Shown here: positions 1 to 7,345 of the stretch, in pieces
How positions within the stretch are numbered: the first letter of the stretch is position 1
How the letters are laid out: each line of letters starts with the position of its first letter
Source of the DNA: an archaeon
Lineage (GTDB): Archaea; Thermoproteota; Nitrososphaeria; Nitrososphaerales; CADDZS01
Length of the DNA stretch: 21,228 bases
Reading direction: 5' to 3'
Assembly: GCA_021806865.1 (NCBI GenBank)
Contig: JAKAPU010000027.1
Span: forward strand, 1 to 21,228
Program-made: the position numbers and the translations under genes
Notes under the pieces: model-generated
The model's input: only the letters and a program-made list of their open reading frames with translations
What the model was told of the DNA's origin: nothing
The model's database searches: none

Positions 1-123
1 TTGTTCAGCCACAAGCATTTCATAGAACAAATCGAGGCAAGATTAAACAAGGTAAGACCAGATTCGTCTCTTGAATTAGTTGTACGCGTTAATTACGAGG
101 ATTTTACTGTCAAGACTCGGTAG
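1..123 (+). CDS. C-terminal end of an unidentified protein (partial)
   Basis: An open frame runs from the first base of the window to a TAG stop at 121-123 and gives 40 residues beginning LFSHKHFIEQIEARLNKVR. Its mix of charged and hydrophobic residues, with an amphipathic helix followed by a beta-like stretch (LELVVRVNYEDF), looks like a real protein tail rather than random frame. The start lies outside the window. The family cannot be recognised from so short a piece. A chance open frame of this length is still possible. Confidence 0.4.
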   Translation: MFSHKHFIEQIEARLNKVRPDSSLELVVRVNYEDFTVKTR

Positions 124-244
124 CGAGATTGACCTTCTCTCCTCTGCGACGTAAATCACTTTGCCAGCGTCCAGTTTTGTGTCCTACCGTGGGCTTACCT
201 TGAGTCCCTTCTTATTCCGGATGGCGAGAACAGTTACTCCATTT

Positions 245-355
245 CTAAGATAGACTCTTGCAAATCCACGCGGAACAAGGAGTGCAATACTTTACTTCTT
301 TTATTAAGACGTCGTCGGGTGTCAACTTACAAACGTCACAGACGCCTTGTACCAT
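245..355 (-). CDS. Tiny Cys-rich putative zinc-binding protein (36 aa)
   Basis: This short minus-strand ORF starts with ATG at 353-355 and stops with TAG at 245-247. Its 36 residues contain C6-x2-C9, then YC24-x2-C27 followed by AWIC32, the pattern of very small zinc-ribbon proteins found in archaea and phages. An AAGGAG Shine-Dalgarno site lies a few bases upstream of the ATG. A fourth pairing Cys would be expected three residues after C32, but that position is Leu, so the protein may be degenerate or use another ligand. No function can be assigned. The Cys spacing together with the ribosome site makes this better than a chance ORF, but it is unproven. Confidence 0.4.
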   Translation of the reverse strand: MVQGVCDVCKLTPDDVLIKEVKYCTPCSAWICKSLS

Positions 356-869
356 TACACTCTCCTTACTCCTGAGGTTATTTGAACTTCAATAAACGGG
401 CCAAGAATTCATCTTCTCCTGTCGAGAACTGCTCAATCTTCGAACAAATCTCGAGGCCACCTGGACTGTGTCTTGGAACCTGTTCTTGATGAAATAATTG
501 GACACTTGACAATCAAGGAGAATATCGAATACGAGAGACTGGTACCCCAGAGAGGGCCAAGCAATTGACTTCAAACCCAAGAAAACATGAAGGAAATCGA
601 GTTTGACAATCGTCGAGTTTTCTATGCAAGGTTCCGTGAGGAGAATAAACACTGGATGAATTCACGGGCCAAGTTGTCGAATGGTGGGGTTTCAGGCCTT
701 TCTTCGCAAATTGAGCTTCCATTCAATGACATCGATCTGAATTGCCAGTCCCTTCAAACCTTCTACTCGATCGTAGTCTCTTACTCCGAAAAGGTGAATT
801 TCTGACAATGTTTGTCTACAGATGGAATCCGCGTTCATATATCGTGAGATGAAAAATCAAACGCCAAAA
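356..869. other. About 500 bases without a convincing gene
   Basis: No frame here gives a recognisable protein. Several short plus-strand pieces look protein-like but sit in different frames: one ends at about 566-568, another ends at a TGA at 588-590, and a third runs 587-805 (72 residues, ATG start). The second and third overlap as ATGA. This could be a decayed gene broken by frameshifts, or chance. I see no tRNA, repeat array or mobile-element ends. Confidence 0.35.
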
Positions 870-2066
870 CTAGACTTCGAGTATCATAGAGACTGCCTCT
901 CCACCACCAAGGCAAAGAGTGGCAAGACCTCGATTGAGGTTCCTATTTCTCAAGGCATAAATCAAAGTTGTCAGAACGCGAGCTCCTGAACAACCAAGGG
1001 GATGACCTAAAGCCACGGCTCCTCCATTTACATTGAACTTTGAATCCGGGATGCCAAGCTCTCTTGAAACAACTATGCTGGCAGTTGAGTAGGCTTCATT
1101 GTGTTCTACAAGATCGAGGTCACGAATCGAGAGGCCGGTCTTCTTCATTACCGCTTTCGAAGCTGGTATAGGCGCTTCCATGACAAGCTCCGGCTTCACA
1201 CCGGCCTGACCGTAAGCCACTATCCTAGCCAGCGGCTCGATTTTCAGTTCCTTTGCTCTCGCCGCAGAAGTGACGACGACGGCGGCTGCACCGTCGCTCA
1301 GCTGAGAGGAATTTCCTGCCGTGAGTACTCCATTCGGTTTGAACACAGGTTTCAGCATGCGCAAACCCTCAATCGTTGTGTCTGCCCGAACGCATTCATC
1401 GTTTGCGAATACTTCCGATCCCCCACCTGGCGTTTTGATTTGAACAGGCACAATTTCTTCTTTGAATTCCCCCTCTTTTATCGCCCTCGAGGCCTTCGAG
1501 TACGATCCGAGGGAAAATTTGTCGGCTTCCTCCCGAGTGACTCCGTACTTTTCTGCAATTATTTCTCCAGTCACGCCCATGTGAAAATCGTTGTATACGT
1601 CCCACAATCCGTCCAATAGCATGGAATCGTGTGTCTTTGAATCACCAAATTTCAACCCCCACCTAAGATCCTTCAGTATGTGTGGACACTGACTCATACT
1701 TTCCATGCCGCCAGCCACGATGCACTCGGCGTCTCCCGCCCTAATCGCCTGGGCTGCAAACATGATCGATTTGAGGCCTGATCCGCAGACCTTGTTTGCA
1801 GTCGTCGCGCCCACTTCGGCGGGAAGACCAGCGAAAAGAGTCGCCTGTCTGGCAGGATTCTGACCTATCCCTGCTGAAACAACGTTTCCCATGATCACCT
1901 CATCCACATCCCTTTCTTTGATCCCCTTAGCTCTGTTTAGAGCCTCCCTGATCACGATTGCGCCGAGTCTGGGTGCGGAAAATCCCTTGAGAGTCCGTCC
2001 AAATTTGCCGATTGGTGTCCGTACTGCGCTGACTATAACTGGTGTTTGTTCCGGCGGAATGTTCAA
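870..2066 (-). CDS. Acetyl-CoA C-acyltransferase (canonical thiolase)
   Basis: This is a thiolase of about 398 residues, the usual length for the family. It cleaves 3-ketoacyl-CoA with CoA to give acetyl-CoA plus a shortened acyl-CoA, or runs in reverse. All catalytic elements are visible: the nucleophilic Cys94 in VCGSG, the GGMESMS loop at 119-125, HNEAYS at 322-327, the GHPLG His355 and Cys385 in CLGGGE near the C-terminus. The ATG start is preceded by GGAG seven bases upstream. It lies downstream of the two DUF35 genes on the same strand but after a 145-base gap with a possible promoter of its own, so it may be separately transcribed. It differs clearly from the two thiolase-like proteins upstream, which lack these residues. 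The natural chain length cannot be read from sequence; a degradative role is inferred from the neighbouring acyl-CoA genes. Confidence 0.93.
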   Translation of the reverse strand: MNIPPEQTPVIVSAVRTPIGKFGRTLKGFSAPRLGAIVIREALNRAKGIKERDVDEVIMGNVVSAGIGQNPARQATLFAGLPAEVGATTANKVCGSGLKSIMFAAQAIRAGDAECIVAGGMESMSQCPHILKDLRWGLKFGDSKTHDSMLLDGLWDVYNDFHMGVTGEIIAEKYGVTREEADKFSLGSYSKASRAIKEGEFKEEIVPVQIKTPGGGSEVFANDECVRADTTIEGLRMLKPVFKPNGVLTAGNSSQLSDGAAAVVVTSAARAKELKIEPLARIVAYGQAGVKPELVMEAPIPASKAVMKKTGLSIRDLDLVEHNEAYSTASIVVSRELGIPDSKFNVNGGAVALGHPLGCSGARVLTTLIYALRNRNLNRGLATLCLGGGEAVSMILEV

Positions 2067-2105
2067 CTGAAAGACTCCGTTCGACTCACGTTGTACTTCA
2101 GAATG

Positions 2106-2113
2106 CGATAAAG
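2106..2113 (-). promoter_or_regulatory. Possible TATA box for the thiolase gene
   Basis: On the minus strand this reads CTTTATCG, about 40 bases upstream of the thiolase ATG. That would place a start site some 15-20 bases before the coding region. The sequence and spacing fit a weak archaeal TATA box, but this is judged by eye only. Confidence 0.3.
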
Positions 2114-2211
2114 ATTAGGATTCTGTACAGATAAGCATAGTCTCCTTTACCAGTGGGGGAAGAGATTACTGAGTGGAAGAGTCATGCTGAGCGTGACGGG
2201 AAGACTGTCGA

Positions 2212-2661
2212 TCAAAAATTATATTTCTCGAAGTGAAGTATGTCTTCGAGCTCTCCCCTTCGCTCTTCCTTCGGCTTGAAAACAGGCTTAACTCTCATTC
2301 CAATTCGTGGTTCCTCTTTGCCCGCCTTGAATCGACCTAGCAAACCTCCTTCTGCTCCGTCGAACTTTACGAGTACTACTGTTTCTTTCACGCCAGAGTT
2401 ATTCAAGACCGTGAAGGAATAGATATACGACGAATTCGGTTGGACTTCGCGCCATTCGGACAGCTGGACAAAGCAGTCCTTGCAGAATATCTTTGGCGGT
2501 ACAAACATCTTGTTGCATTGTTTGCATACGCTACCTAGGATTTTCTCTTGCTTCAGGAGCTGAAGGAACCGTTCGCCCGCGACACCAGCGGTGTACTTGT
2601 ACTGAAGCGGGATGTGATCACTCCACTTTCTGGCCTGTTCGTTGTTCGTCAGCTTTTCCAT
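2212..2661 (-). CDS. DUF35 zinc-ribbon/OB-fold protein, thiolase partner 2
   Basis: Small DUF35-family protein (about 149 aa from the ATG chosen here). In the family a rubredoxin-like zinc ribbon is followed by an OB-fold, and the protein docks on thiolase-fold enzymes to shape or bridge their CoA-binding sites. From the ATG, the zinc ligands are Cys46-x2-Cys49 and Cys60-x2-Cys63, followed by the OB-fold beta strands and a C-terminal GMRVKPVFKP segment typical of DUF35. A GTG nine bases upstream overlaps the stop of the preceding gene (GTGA). I prefer the ATG because a strong GGGGTGA site lies five bases before it. The gene is the last member of a tight cluster with a second DUF35 and two thiolase-like proteins, so it is probably a structural subunit of a complex with one of them. 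Confidence 0.85.
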   Translation of the reverse strand: MEKLTNNEQARKWSDHIPLQYKYTAGVAGERFLQLLKQEKILGSVCKQCNKMFVPPKIFCKDCFVQLSEWREVQPNSSYIYSFTVLNNSGVKETVVLVKFDGAEGGLLGRFKAGKEEPRIGMRVKPVFKPKEERRGELEDILHFEKYNF

Positions 2662-2666
2662 CCTTG

Positions 2667-2673
2667 TCACCCC
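2667..2673 (-). promoter_or_regulatory. Shine-Dalgarno site that sets a DUF35 start
   Basis: The minus strand reads GGGGTGA, ending five bases before the ATG at 2659-2661. It overlaps the end of the upstream DUF35 gene, which suggests translational coupling. It favours this ATG over the GTG at 2668-2670. Confidence 0.5.
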
Positions 2674-3182
2674 TTTGAAATCGGTCTGAAGTACTTGATG
2701 TCCAGAATGGAGCCAACTCTTTCCTCGGGTGGTTTCCAGACAGCCTGAACTCTCATGCCAATCTTGATGTCGCTTTCAGAAACCTCTCCAAGCAGATGCA
2801 GGAACCCCATCAATTCGCTTGCTCCGTCAAAATTGATTACTGATACATACAATGGGGTGGAAAGTCTGGAAGCATCAGCACCCACATGCGCGATCGAATA
2901 CGTGTTTACAATCCCGGTATCTTTCACATAGACCCACTCGTCAGTATCTCTGAAACAGTCTTCACAAAACATCCTCGGCGGGATCATCACACGCTTGCAC
3001 TTGTTGCATTTTCGCGCAACAAGCCTTCCATTCTTAAGCTCGCTGAGAAACCTACTTACTGCGACGCCTGAAGCCCAAGAATAACGAAGATTCGCCGCAT
3101 ACCTTGTAATCAGCACTTCTCCTGAATCAATTGCACTAGATCGAATTTCGCGCCCGGGAAAGAACTTTACATTTTCACTCAA
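2667..3182 (-). CDS. DUF35 zinc-ribbon/OB-fold protein, thiolase partner 1
   Basis: Second DUF35 protein, 171 aa. It has a longer N-terminal extension than its neighbour, then the zinc ribbon Cys59-x2-Cys62 and Cys73-x2-Cys76 (MIPPRMFCEDCF) and an OB-fold ending in GMRVQAVWKPPEER. The start is TTG, five bases after the stop of the upstream thiolase-like gene; no in-frame ATG occurs before the zinc ribbon, so the TTG is likely. The tight spacing on both sides argues for one transcript with the thiolase-like genes. DUF35 proteins are known to bridge thiolase and HMG-CoA synthase in methanogens and to partner the Ltp2 aldolase in steroid-degrading actinobacteria. By analogy this protein should be a non-catalytic CoA-site subunit. 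The two DUF35 copies are clearly divergent, so each may serve a different thiolase-like partner. Confidence 0.85.
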   Translation of the reverse strand: MSENVKFFPGREIRSSAIDSGEVLITRYAANLRYSWASGVAVSRFLSELKNGRLVARKCNKCKRVMIPPRMFCEDCFRDTDEWVYVKDTGIVNTYSIAHVGADASRLSTPLYVSVINFDGASELMGFLHLLGEVSESDIKIGMRVQAVWKPPEERVGSILDIKYFRPISKG

Positions 3183-3186
3183 TCTT

Positions 3187-4353
3187 TCAACGCCTCTTCA
3201 TCACAAAGACCGAACTGTACTGCATGAGATCCCCCCAAGCCTGCGCGAGACCGGTATGAACCTCTTTCTTCACTTGGCGCTTGCCAGCCTGGTGAGTGAG
3301 CTGGAAATAAATCTCGCATACTTTCATCATCCCTGCTGCAGCAATTGGGTTTCCTACTCCTAGCAAACCACCAGAAGGATTAATCGGAAGCTCGCCATTT
3401 CGTTGCGTGATTCCAGCGGAAGTCATCTTCGGAGCCTCGCCTTTCTTTGCGAGCTGCAGTCCCTCCATGTGATGCAGTTCCTTATAGTCGAAAGGATCGT
3501 ACACCTCGGCGAAATCGATCTCTTTCTTTGGATTTGTAATTCTCGCCATCTTGTACGCCATTTTGCCTGCGTTTTCAAGATATTGTGGATAGTACAGATC
3601 GCGGTTGGTCCAGTAAGTACTGTCAATGTTCCAGCCGCATCCGGCAACTGTTACGGGCTCTTTCGTTATCTTCTTTGCAAACTCTTCAGAACACAGCACC
3701 ACCGCAGCCGCTCCATCACTTGGCGGACTGACATCCAGCCTTTTGACCGGCCAGACCATTTGCTCTGATTTCATAACATCGTCAACCGTTATCCTTGCAG
3801 GAAGCTGCGCACATGGGTGATCCATCGCGTTGCCTTTGTTCTTCACTGCAACCTGAGCTATCTCTTCCTCCTTGATCCCATGCGCGTGCATGTACCTCCG
3901 CATCTCGAGTGCAAAGATCCATAGCAAAGTCACGCCCAATGGTCTTTCAACCGTGTGATCGAAAATACTCCAAAATGCGTATTGTGGGTGCGGTTGAAGT
4001 GGAGACATTTTTTCCTCCGCAACTGCTACGCAGACATCGCTCAATCCCGAAGCGACGTGCCACCACGCAGAGATCGGAGTATAGACTCCGGTCGCGCCAC
4101 CCACGTAGACGCGCGAGTATGGTCTCTTGTACCCGCCCGCTCCATCGAGCAGGTATTCTCCCTTCATGTGTACGCCGTCGAAAGCATCCGGCGCCGTACC
4201 CATAACAACCGAATCGACATCCTTCCTTTCTATTCCTGCAGAGTCAAGGGCCATTCGCACGGCTTCAAAGGAGAGCTCCTTCCCGGTTTCAAGCATGCGA
4301 CGCCTGAATAGTGTCAAACCGGCGCCGATGACACACACTTTTCTCTTTGCCAT
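3187..4353 (-). CDS. Thiolase-fold protein lacking catalytic Cys and His (SCP2-thiolase-like), copy 1
   Basis: This 388-residue protein has the SCP2-thiolase layout: an N-terminal VIGAG strand, a central VSPPSDGAAAVVL segment (208-220), EVYDPFDYKEL (283-293) and NPSGGLLGVGNP (325-336). The usual nucleophilic Cys position falls in VGGATG (84-89) and is Gly. The catalytic His of the GHP motif is Asn335 (GNP), and the C-terminal Cys motif is replaced by a GLAQAWGD segment. Thiolytic cleavage by the normal mechanism is therefore unlikely. Tyr285 in YDPF sits where thiolases carry the NEAF/HDxF catalytic loop. Such Cys-less relatives include the Ltp2 aldolase, which works with a DUF35 protein. It starts six bases after the upstream paralogue and is followed within a few bases by a DUF35 gene. 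An aldolase, acyltransferase or scaffolding role is inferred; the substrate is unknown. Confidence 0.85.
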   Translation of the reverse strand: MAKRKVCVIGAGLTLFRRRMLETGKELSFEAVRMALDSAGIERKDVDSVVMGTAPDAFDGVHMKGEYLLDGAGGYKRPYSRVYVGGATGVYTPISAWWHVASGLSDVCVAVAEEKMSPLQPHPQYAFWSIFDHTVERPLGVTLLWIFALEMRRYMHAHGIKEEEIAQVAVKNKGNAMDHPCAQLPARITVDDVMKSEQMVWPVKRLDVSPPSDGAAAVVLCSEEFAKKITKEPVTVAGCGWNIDSTYWTNRDLYYPQYLENAGKMAYKMARITNPKKEIDFAEVYDPFDYKELHHMEGLQLAKKGEAPKMTSAGITQRNGELPINPSGGLLGVGNPIAAAGMMKVCEIYFQLTHQAGKRQVKKEVHTGLAQAWGDLMQYSSVFVMKRR

Positions 4354-4359
4354 CCCACT

Positions 4360-5544
4360 TCACCTAGATAGTACCGCGGTGGCTCCGCTCTGGGTCGGAA
4401 GTCTTCGCCAAGACTGGACAACGCATCTTCTCGGTGATTGAATCTGAAGAGGTCCTGCCTCTCCGCGTAATTGGAGTACCGCCTCTAACGTCCTAACAAG
4501 GCTGGTGGCCTCAGCAAAGTATCCCATCCCCAAAGACCCACCAGATGGATTAACTGGAAGAATACCTTCGCGATCTGCCTTCCCTGATGTGATGAATTTT
4601 CCGGCCCGCTTTGCGAGACCAAGCGCTTCGATGTGCTGCAGTTCTTTGTATGCAAAAGTATCGTCAATTTCGGCAAAGTCAAGCTGTGTAGATGGCCTTG
4701 TGATTCTGGCCATTTTGTACGCTTTCTGAGAAGAGTTGGCTGCGTATATCGCTTGGCCCAGATCCATATCCTCTACATTGGGAGAATCAGAAAACCACGA
4801 GATGCCAGAGATCCAAATCGGCTTCTCCGATAGGCGCCTTGCCTTCTTTGCAGTTGCCAGCACAAGCACAACAGAACAATCAGCGGGCTTGCTGATTTCT
4901 AGATCTCTCAACGGGGCTGCGATTTCCTCGCTACTCAGGACATCATTCTCTTTCAGATCGTTTCCGTACACCGCGCGCGGGTTACGCAGTGCGTTCTTGC
5001 AGTTCTTTACCACTACCGAGGCGCAGTCTTCGACACTGTTCCCCGACTCTTCCAAGTACCTCCTCATTTCCAAACCGGCTAGATATTTCGGATCAACATT
5101 TCGCAAGCGGGCAAACAACGGATCGAATCCTAGATTCTCAACCTGTCTCTTTGAGACTACGTCCGAGAGCTTACTGTGAGATTCGACCACCACGACATCA
5201 GTCACGCCCGCCATGATATGCATGTAGCCGTGAGCAAGTCCTAAGAGTCCATCTCCAGAAACAGTCATGAGTGGTCTCAATTTCGCGCCTATTTGATCTG
5301 GCATGTATTCATCGCTTATGCTGTTGCCCTCCCAGAAATCCTCGGCACAACAGATGAATGAGCCGACATCCTCGCGAGCATCAACACCAGCATCCGAATA
5401 CGCCTTCTTTGCAGCTTCGTACATCAGTTCTTTGTAGGATTGCCCAGCTGTGATAGAATCGAATTTAGAAGCTCCGATACCAATTATCGCAACTTCTCTA
5501 ACGGGCAAAGAAGGATAACGTGCTTTGAACTCATTCAACTTCAT
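4360..5544 (-). CDS. Thiolase-fold protein lacking catalytic Cys and His, copy 2
   Basis: This 394-residue paralogue is the first gene of the cluster. It keeps the fold landmarks (IIGIGASKF at 20-28, the LDFAEIDDTFAYKEL region around 288-302, NPSGGSLGMGYF at 332-343). The nucleophile position lies in SGDG (96-99) and is not Cys. The GHP His is replaced by Tyr342, and the NEAF-like loop reads DDTF. It also differs from copy 1 at exactly these active-site positions, so the two subunits are not simple duplicates and could form a mixed-site heterodimer. The C-terminus is unusual (Arg-rich SPRRCVVQSWRR). The ATG has no clear Shine-Dalgarno site and may be leaderless. It is divergent from the acyl-CoA dehydrogenase gene on the other side of a 120-base gap. 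Family membership is firm; the reaction is not known. Confidence 0.82.
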   Translation of the reverse strand: MKLNEFKARYPSLPVREVAIIGIGASKFDSITAGQSYKELMYEAAKKAYSDAGVDAREDVGSFICCAEDFWEGNSISDEYMPDQIGAKLRPLMTVSGDGLLGLAHGYMHIMAGVTDVVVVESHSKLSDVVSKRQVENLGFDPLFARLRNVDPKYLAGLEMRRYLEESGNSVEDCASVVVKNCKNALRNPRAVYGNDLKENDVLSSEEIAAPLRDLEISKPADCSVVLVLATAKKARRLSEKPIWISGISWFSDSPNVEDMDLGQAIYAANSSQKAYKMARITRPSTQLDFAEIDDTFAYKELQHIEALGLAKRAGKFITSGKADREGILPVNPSGGSLGMGYFAEATSLVRTLEAVLQLRGEAGPLQIQSPRRCVVQSWRRLPTQSGATAVLSR

Positions 5545-5664
5545 TTAAGAGTTTGCGTTTTTTGAGAGAGTTCCTTAGACCCGGGGCTTCTGCCCTAGAA
5601 CAGTCATGGCCTGAAAATCAGAAACAATTTGAATCAGTAATCTTTGAATTTCATTTGTCAACTC

Positions 5665-6840
5665 ATGCCTTTCTTTGTTGATGAACAGCGAAAGATTGTT
5701 TCAATGCTGTATCCATCGCATTCTTCCGAATACAACGAGCTGCTGGAATCCTTCGGCGAATTCGTTCAGAGAGAGATTGTTCCTACCGCTCGGCAAGTTG
5801 ACAAGTCCGGGGTCTTCCCCAAAGAGAATGTCCAAAAGATACTCCGCCATGGGTTTACGAATATCCCTTATCCAGAAAACCTTGGAGGACTAGGGCTTCC
5901 ATATCCAATTTACGTAGCCGCAATGGAACTTGTAGGGAAGGCGTGTGCCAGCACCGCTATTTCGCTTGCAATACACGGCACCGTGTGCGACGGCATATAC
6001 CAGTTTGGTAACTCGTCTCAACACAAGGACCACCTCAGAGCACTGATTAACGGCGAAAAACTTGGGGCTTTTGCTCTAACTGAGCCCGGCGCCGGGTCGG
6101 ACGCTAGATCCATCATCACAAGTGCCGAATCGAAATCCGATGGCTGGCACATAAATGGAGAAAAGATGTACATCACAAATTCCGGGGTGGCTGATTACTA
6201 CCTCGTCTTCGCAAAGACAAAAAACGGACACGCGGCAATCATTGTTCCGAAAGAGACTAGCGGTTTTTCCCCTGGATCCAACATACCCAAGATGGGATTG
6301 AAAGGATCAACTCTTTCAGCCCTGCATTTCGAAAACGTACTAGTTCCTCTAGAGAATCTAGTCGGGCGAAACGGAGACGGCTTCGAGTACGCAAAGAGAA
6401 TGTTGTTTTCAGGCAGAGTGACCGTTGCCGCAATCAGCGTCGGAATCGCGCAGATGGCTCTTGAGAAATCCATTACGTATGCAAAACAGAGAAGCGCGTT
6501 TGGACAGCGCGTTTCGGATTTTCAGATGACGAGATCGAAGCTTGCAGAAATGGCTACTGAAATTAACGCTGCCAGACTCATGACGTATTACGCTGGGAAT
6601 CTCAAGGAAAGGAAGCTTGACTATTCCGTCGGTGCTGCTGAGGCAAAGTTGTTTTCGACCGAGATGGCACTCCGAGTTTGCAATGAAGCGATTCAGATTC
6701 ACGGAGGATACGGGTACACGGACGAGGCCGACGTACACAGACATTGGAGAGATGCCAAGTTGATGACTATTGGTGAAGGCACTTCCGAGATCATGAAGAT
6801 CATAATCGCAAACTCGCTTTTGGGAGAGGGCGATGCATAG
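5665..6840 (+). CDS. Acyl-CoA dehydrogenase (FAD), copy 1
   Basis: It oxidises an acyl-CoA to the 2-enoyl-CoA and passes electrons to ETF. From this ATG it is about 391 aa, close to the family norm. The FAD/substrate signature ALTEPGAGSDARS lies at about 137-149, followed by NGEKMYITNSG. The second family signature QIHGGYGYTDEADVHRHW is near 344-361. The catalytic base is Glu371 in IGEGTSEI, the position used by short- and medium-chain enzymes. The frame is open upstream to a TTG at 5644, and an ATG at 5704 would give a 378-aa protein; I favour 5665, with modest certainty. It stands alone on the plus strand, divergent from the thiolase-like cluster, so the two may be co-regulated from the 5545-5664 gap. 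Substrate chain length or branching cannot be read from the sequence. Confidence 0.93.
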   Translation: MPFFVDEQRKIVSMLYPSHSSEYNELLESFGEFVQREIVPTARQVDKSGVFPKENVQKILRHGFTNIPYPENLGGLGLPYPIYVAAMELVGKACASTAISLAIHGTVCDGIYQFGNSSQHKDHLRALINGEKLGAFALTEPGAGSDARSIITSAESKSDGWHINGEKMYITNSGVADYYLVFAKTKNGHAAIIVPKETSGFSPGSNIPKMGLKGSTLSALHFENVLVPLENLVGRNGDGFEYAKRMLFSGRVTVAAISVGIAQMALEKSITYAKQRSAFGQRVSDFQMTRSKLAEMATEINAARLMTYYAGNLKERKLDYSVGAAEAKLFSTEMALRVCNEAIQIHGGYGYTDEADVHRHWRDAKLMTIGEGTSEIMKIIIANSLLGEGDA

Positions 6841-6848
6841 CTTATAGG
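6839..6848 (+). promoter_or_regulatory. Possible TATA box for the small exported protein
   Basis: An AGCTTATAGG stretch starts at the stop codon of the acyl-CoA dehydrogenase, about 30-40 bases before the next ATG. This fits an archaeal TATA box giving a very short leader. By-eye evidence only. Confidence 0.3.
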
Positions 6849-6877
6849 GTAGCAATTCGACACCCTTTGAATTAGCT

Positions 6878-7345
6878 ATGAAAGCTATCAACGCTGTCGC
6901 GCTTGGAGTGATTATCTTCTCCCTAGCGCTCGGAACAGCTCTCGGCCTCCTTGTTCAAGGGGATCAGCCCAGAAACCAGACTTTTTCCTTCACAGCCTCC
7001 GCGGTGTACACCTCATCTCCCATTCACTGTGGGGTCATACCCAAGAATTATTCAAACTGGCTCGTTATTGGCGTCGTTGGAAACAGAACCGGCATCAATT
7101 TCCAGACTGCCACTATATTCACTCCAGGGCTGAATATTCGATTGGACATACCGCTGAATAGAACGGCTTATGTCGATTACAGAGTCGTCAACTCATCCTA
7201 CGAGTCAATAATTGTCCCCCTTCCGAACTACTTCGATCAGGGAAATGGACTTTCGCTGAGCATCTCATACTACATCTCAGGATACGCCCCGACATCGCAG
7301 ACACTCCTGGAGACACCACTGCTTGCCGGTTCGCTCAGCTGCTAG
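6878..7345 (+). CDS. Small exported, membrane-anchored protein of unknown function
   Basis: Unrecognised protein of 155 aa. Residues 4-27 form one hydrophobic segment preceded by a Lys, so it is either a signal peptide or an N-terminal anchor. The rest is polar and beta-rich, with five N-x-S/T sequons (around residues 33, 57, 68, 93 and 104), as expected for an archaeal cell-surface glycoprotein. It has two cysteines, one mid-protein (about 51) and one as the last residue. It follows the acyl-CoA dehydrogenase by 37 bases. Its TAG stop shares the CTAG palindrome with the stop of the convergent gene. No family or partner can be named. Confidence 0.7.
   Translation: MKAINAVALGVIIFSLALGTALGLLVQGDQPRNQTFSFTASAVYTSSPIHCGVIPKNYSNWLVIGVVGNRTGINFQTATIFTPGLNIRLDIPLNRTAYVDYRVVNSSYESIIVPLPNYFDQGNGLSLSISYYISGYAPTSQTLLETPLLAGSLSC

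Noticed and set aside
184..290. Minus-strand frame reading ALLVPRGFARVYLRNGVTVLA, resembling the tail of a TrkA-C-like domain
   Set aside because: It opens only after a stop at about 293, has no start codon with support, and overlaps the Cys-rich ORF, which has a better start and motif.
398..668. Partly matching inverted segments around GAATTC/GGGCC (about 398-420 and 637-668)
   Set aside because: The match is broken and short; no target-site duplication or transposase supports a mobile element.
1101..1619. Long plus-strand open frame (172 codons) inside the thiolase gene
   Set aside because: It is antisense to a thiolase with every catalytic residue in place, and its own protein is Arg/Phe/Cys-rich with no domain.
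5583..5596. GGGC-TTCT-GCCC hairpin between the divergent thiolase-like and dehydrogenase genes
   Set aside because: Only four base pairs, in a GC-rich patch; too weak to call an operator or terminator.
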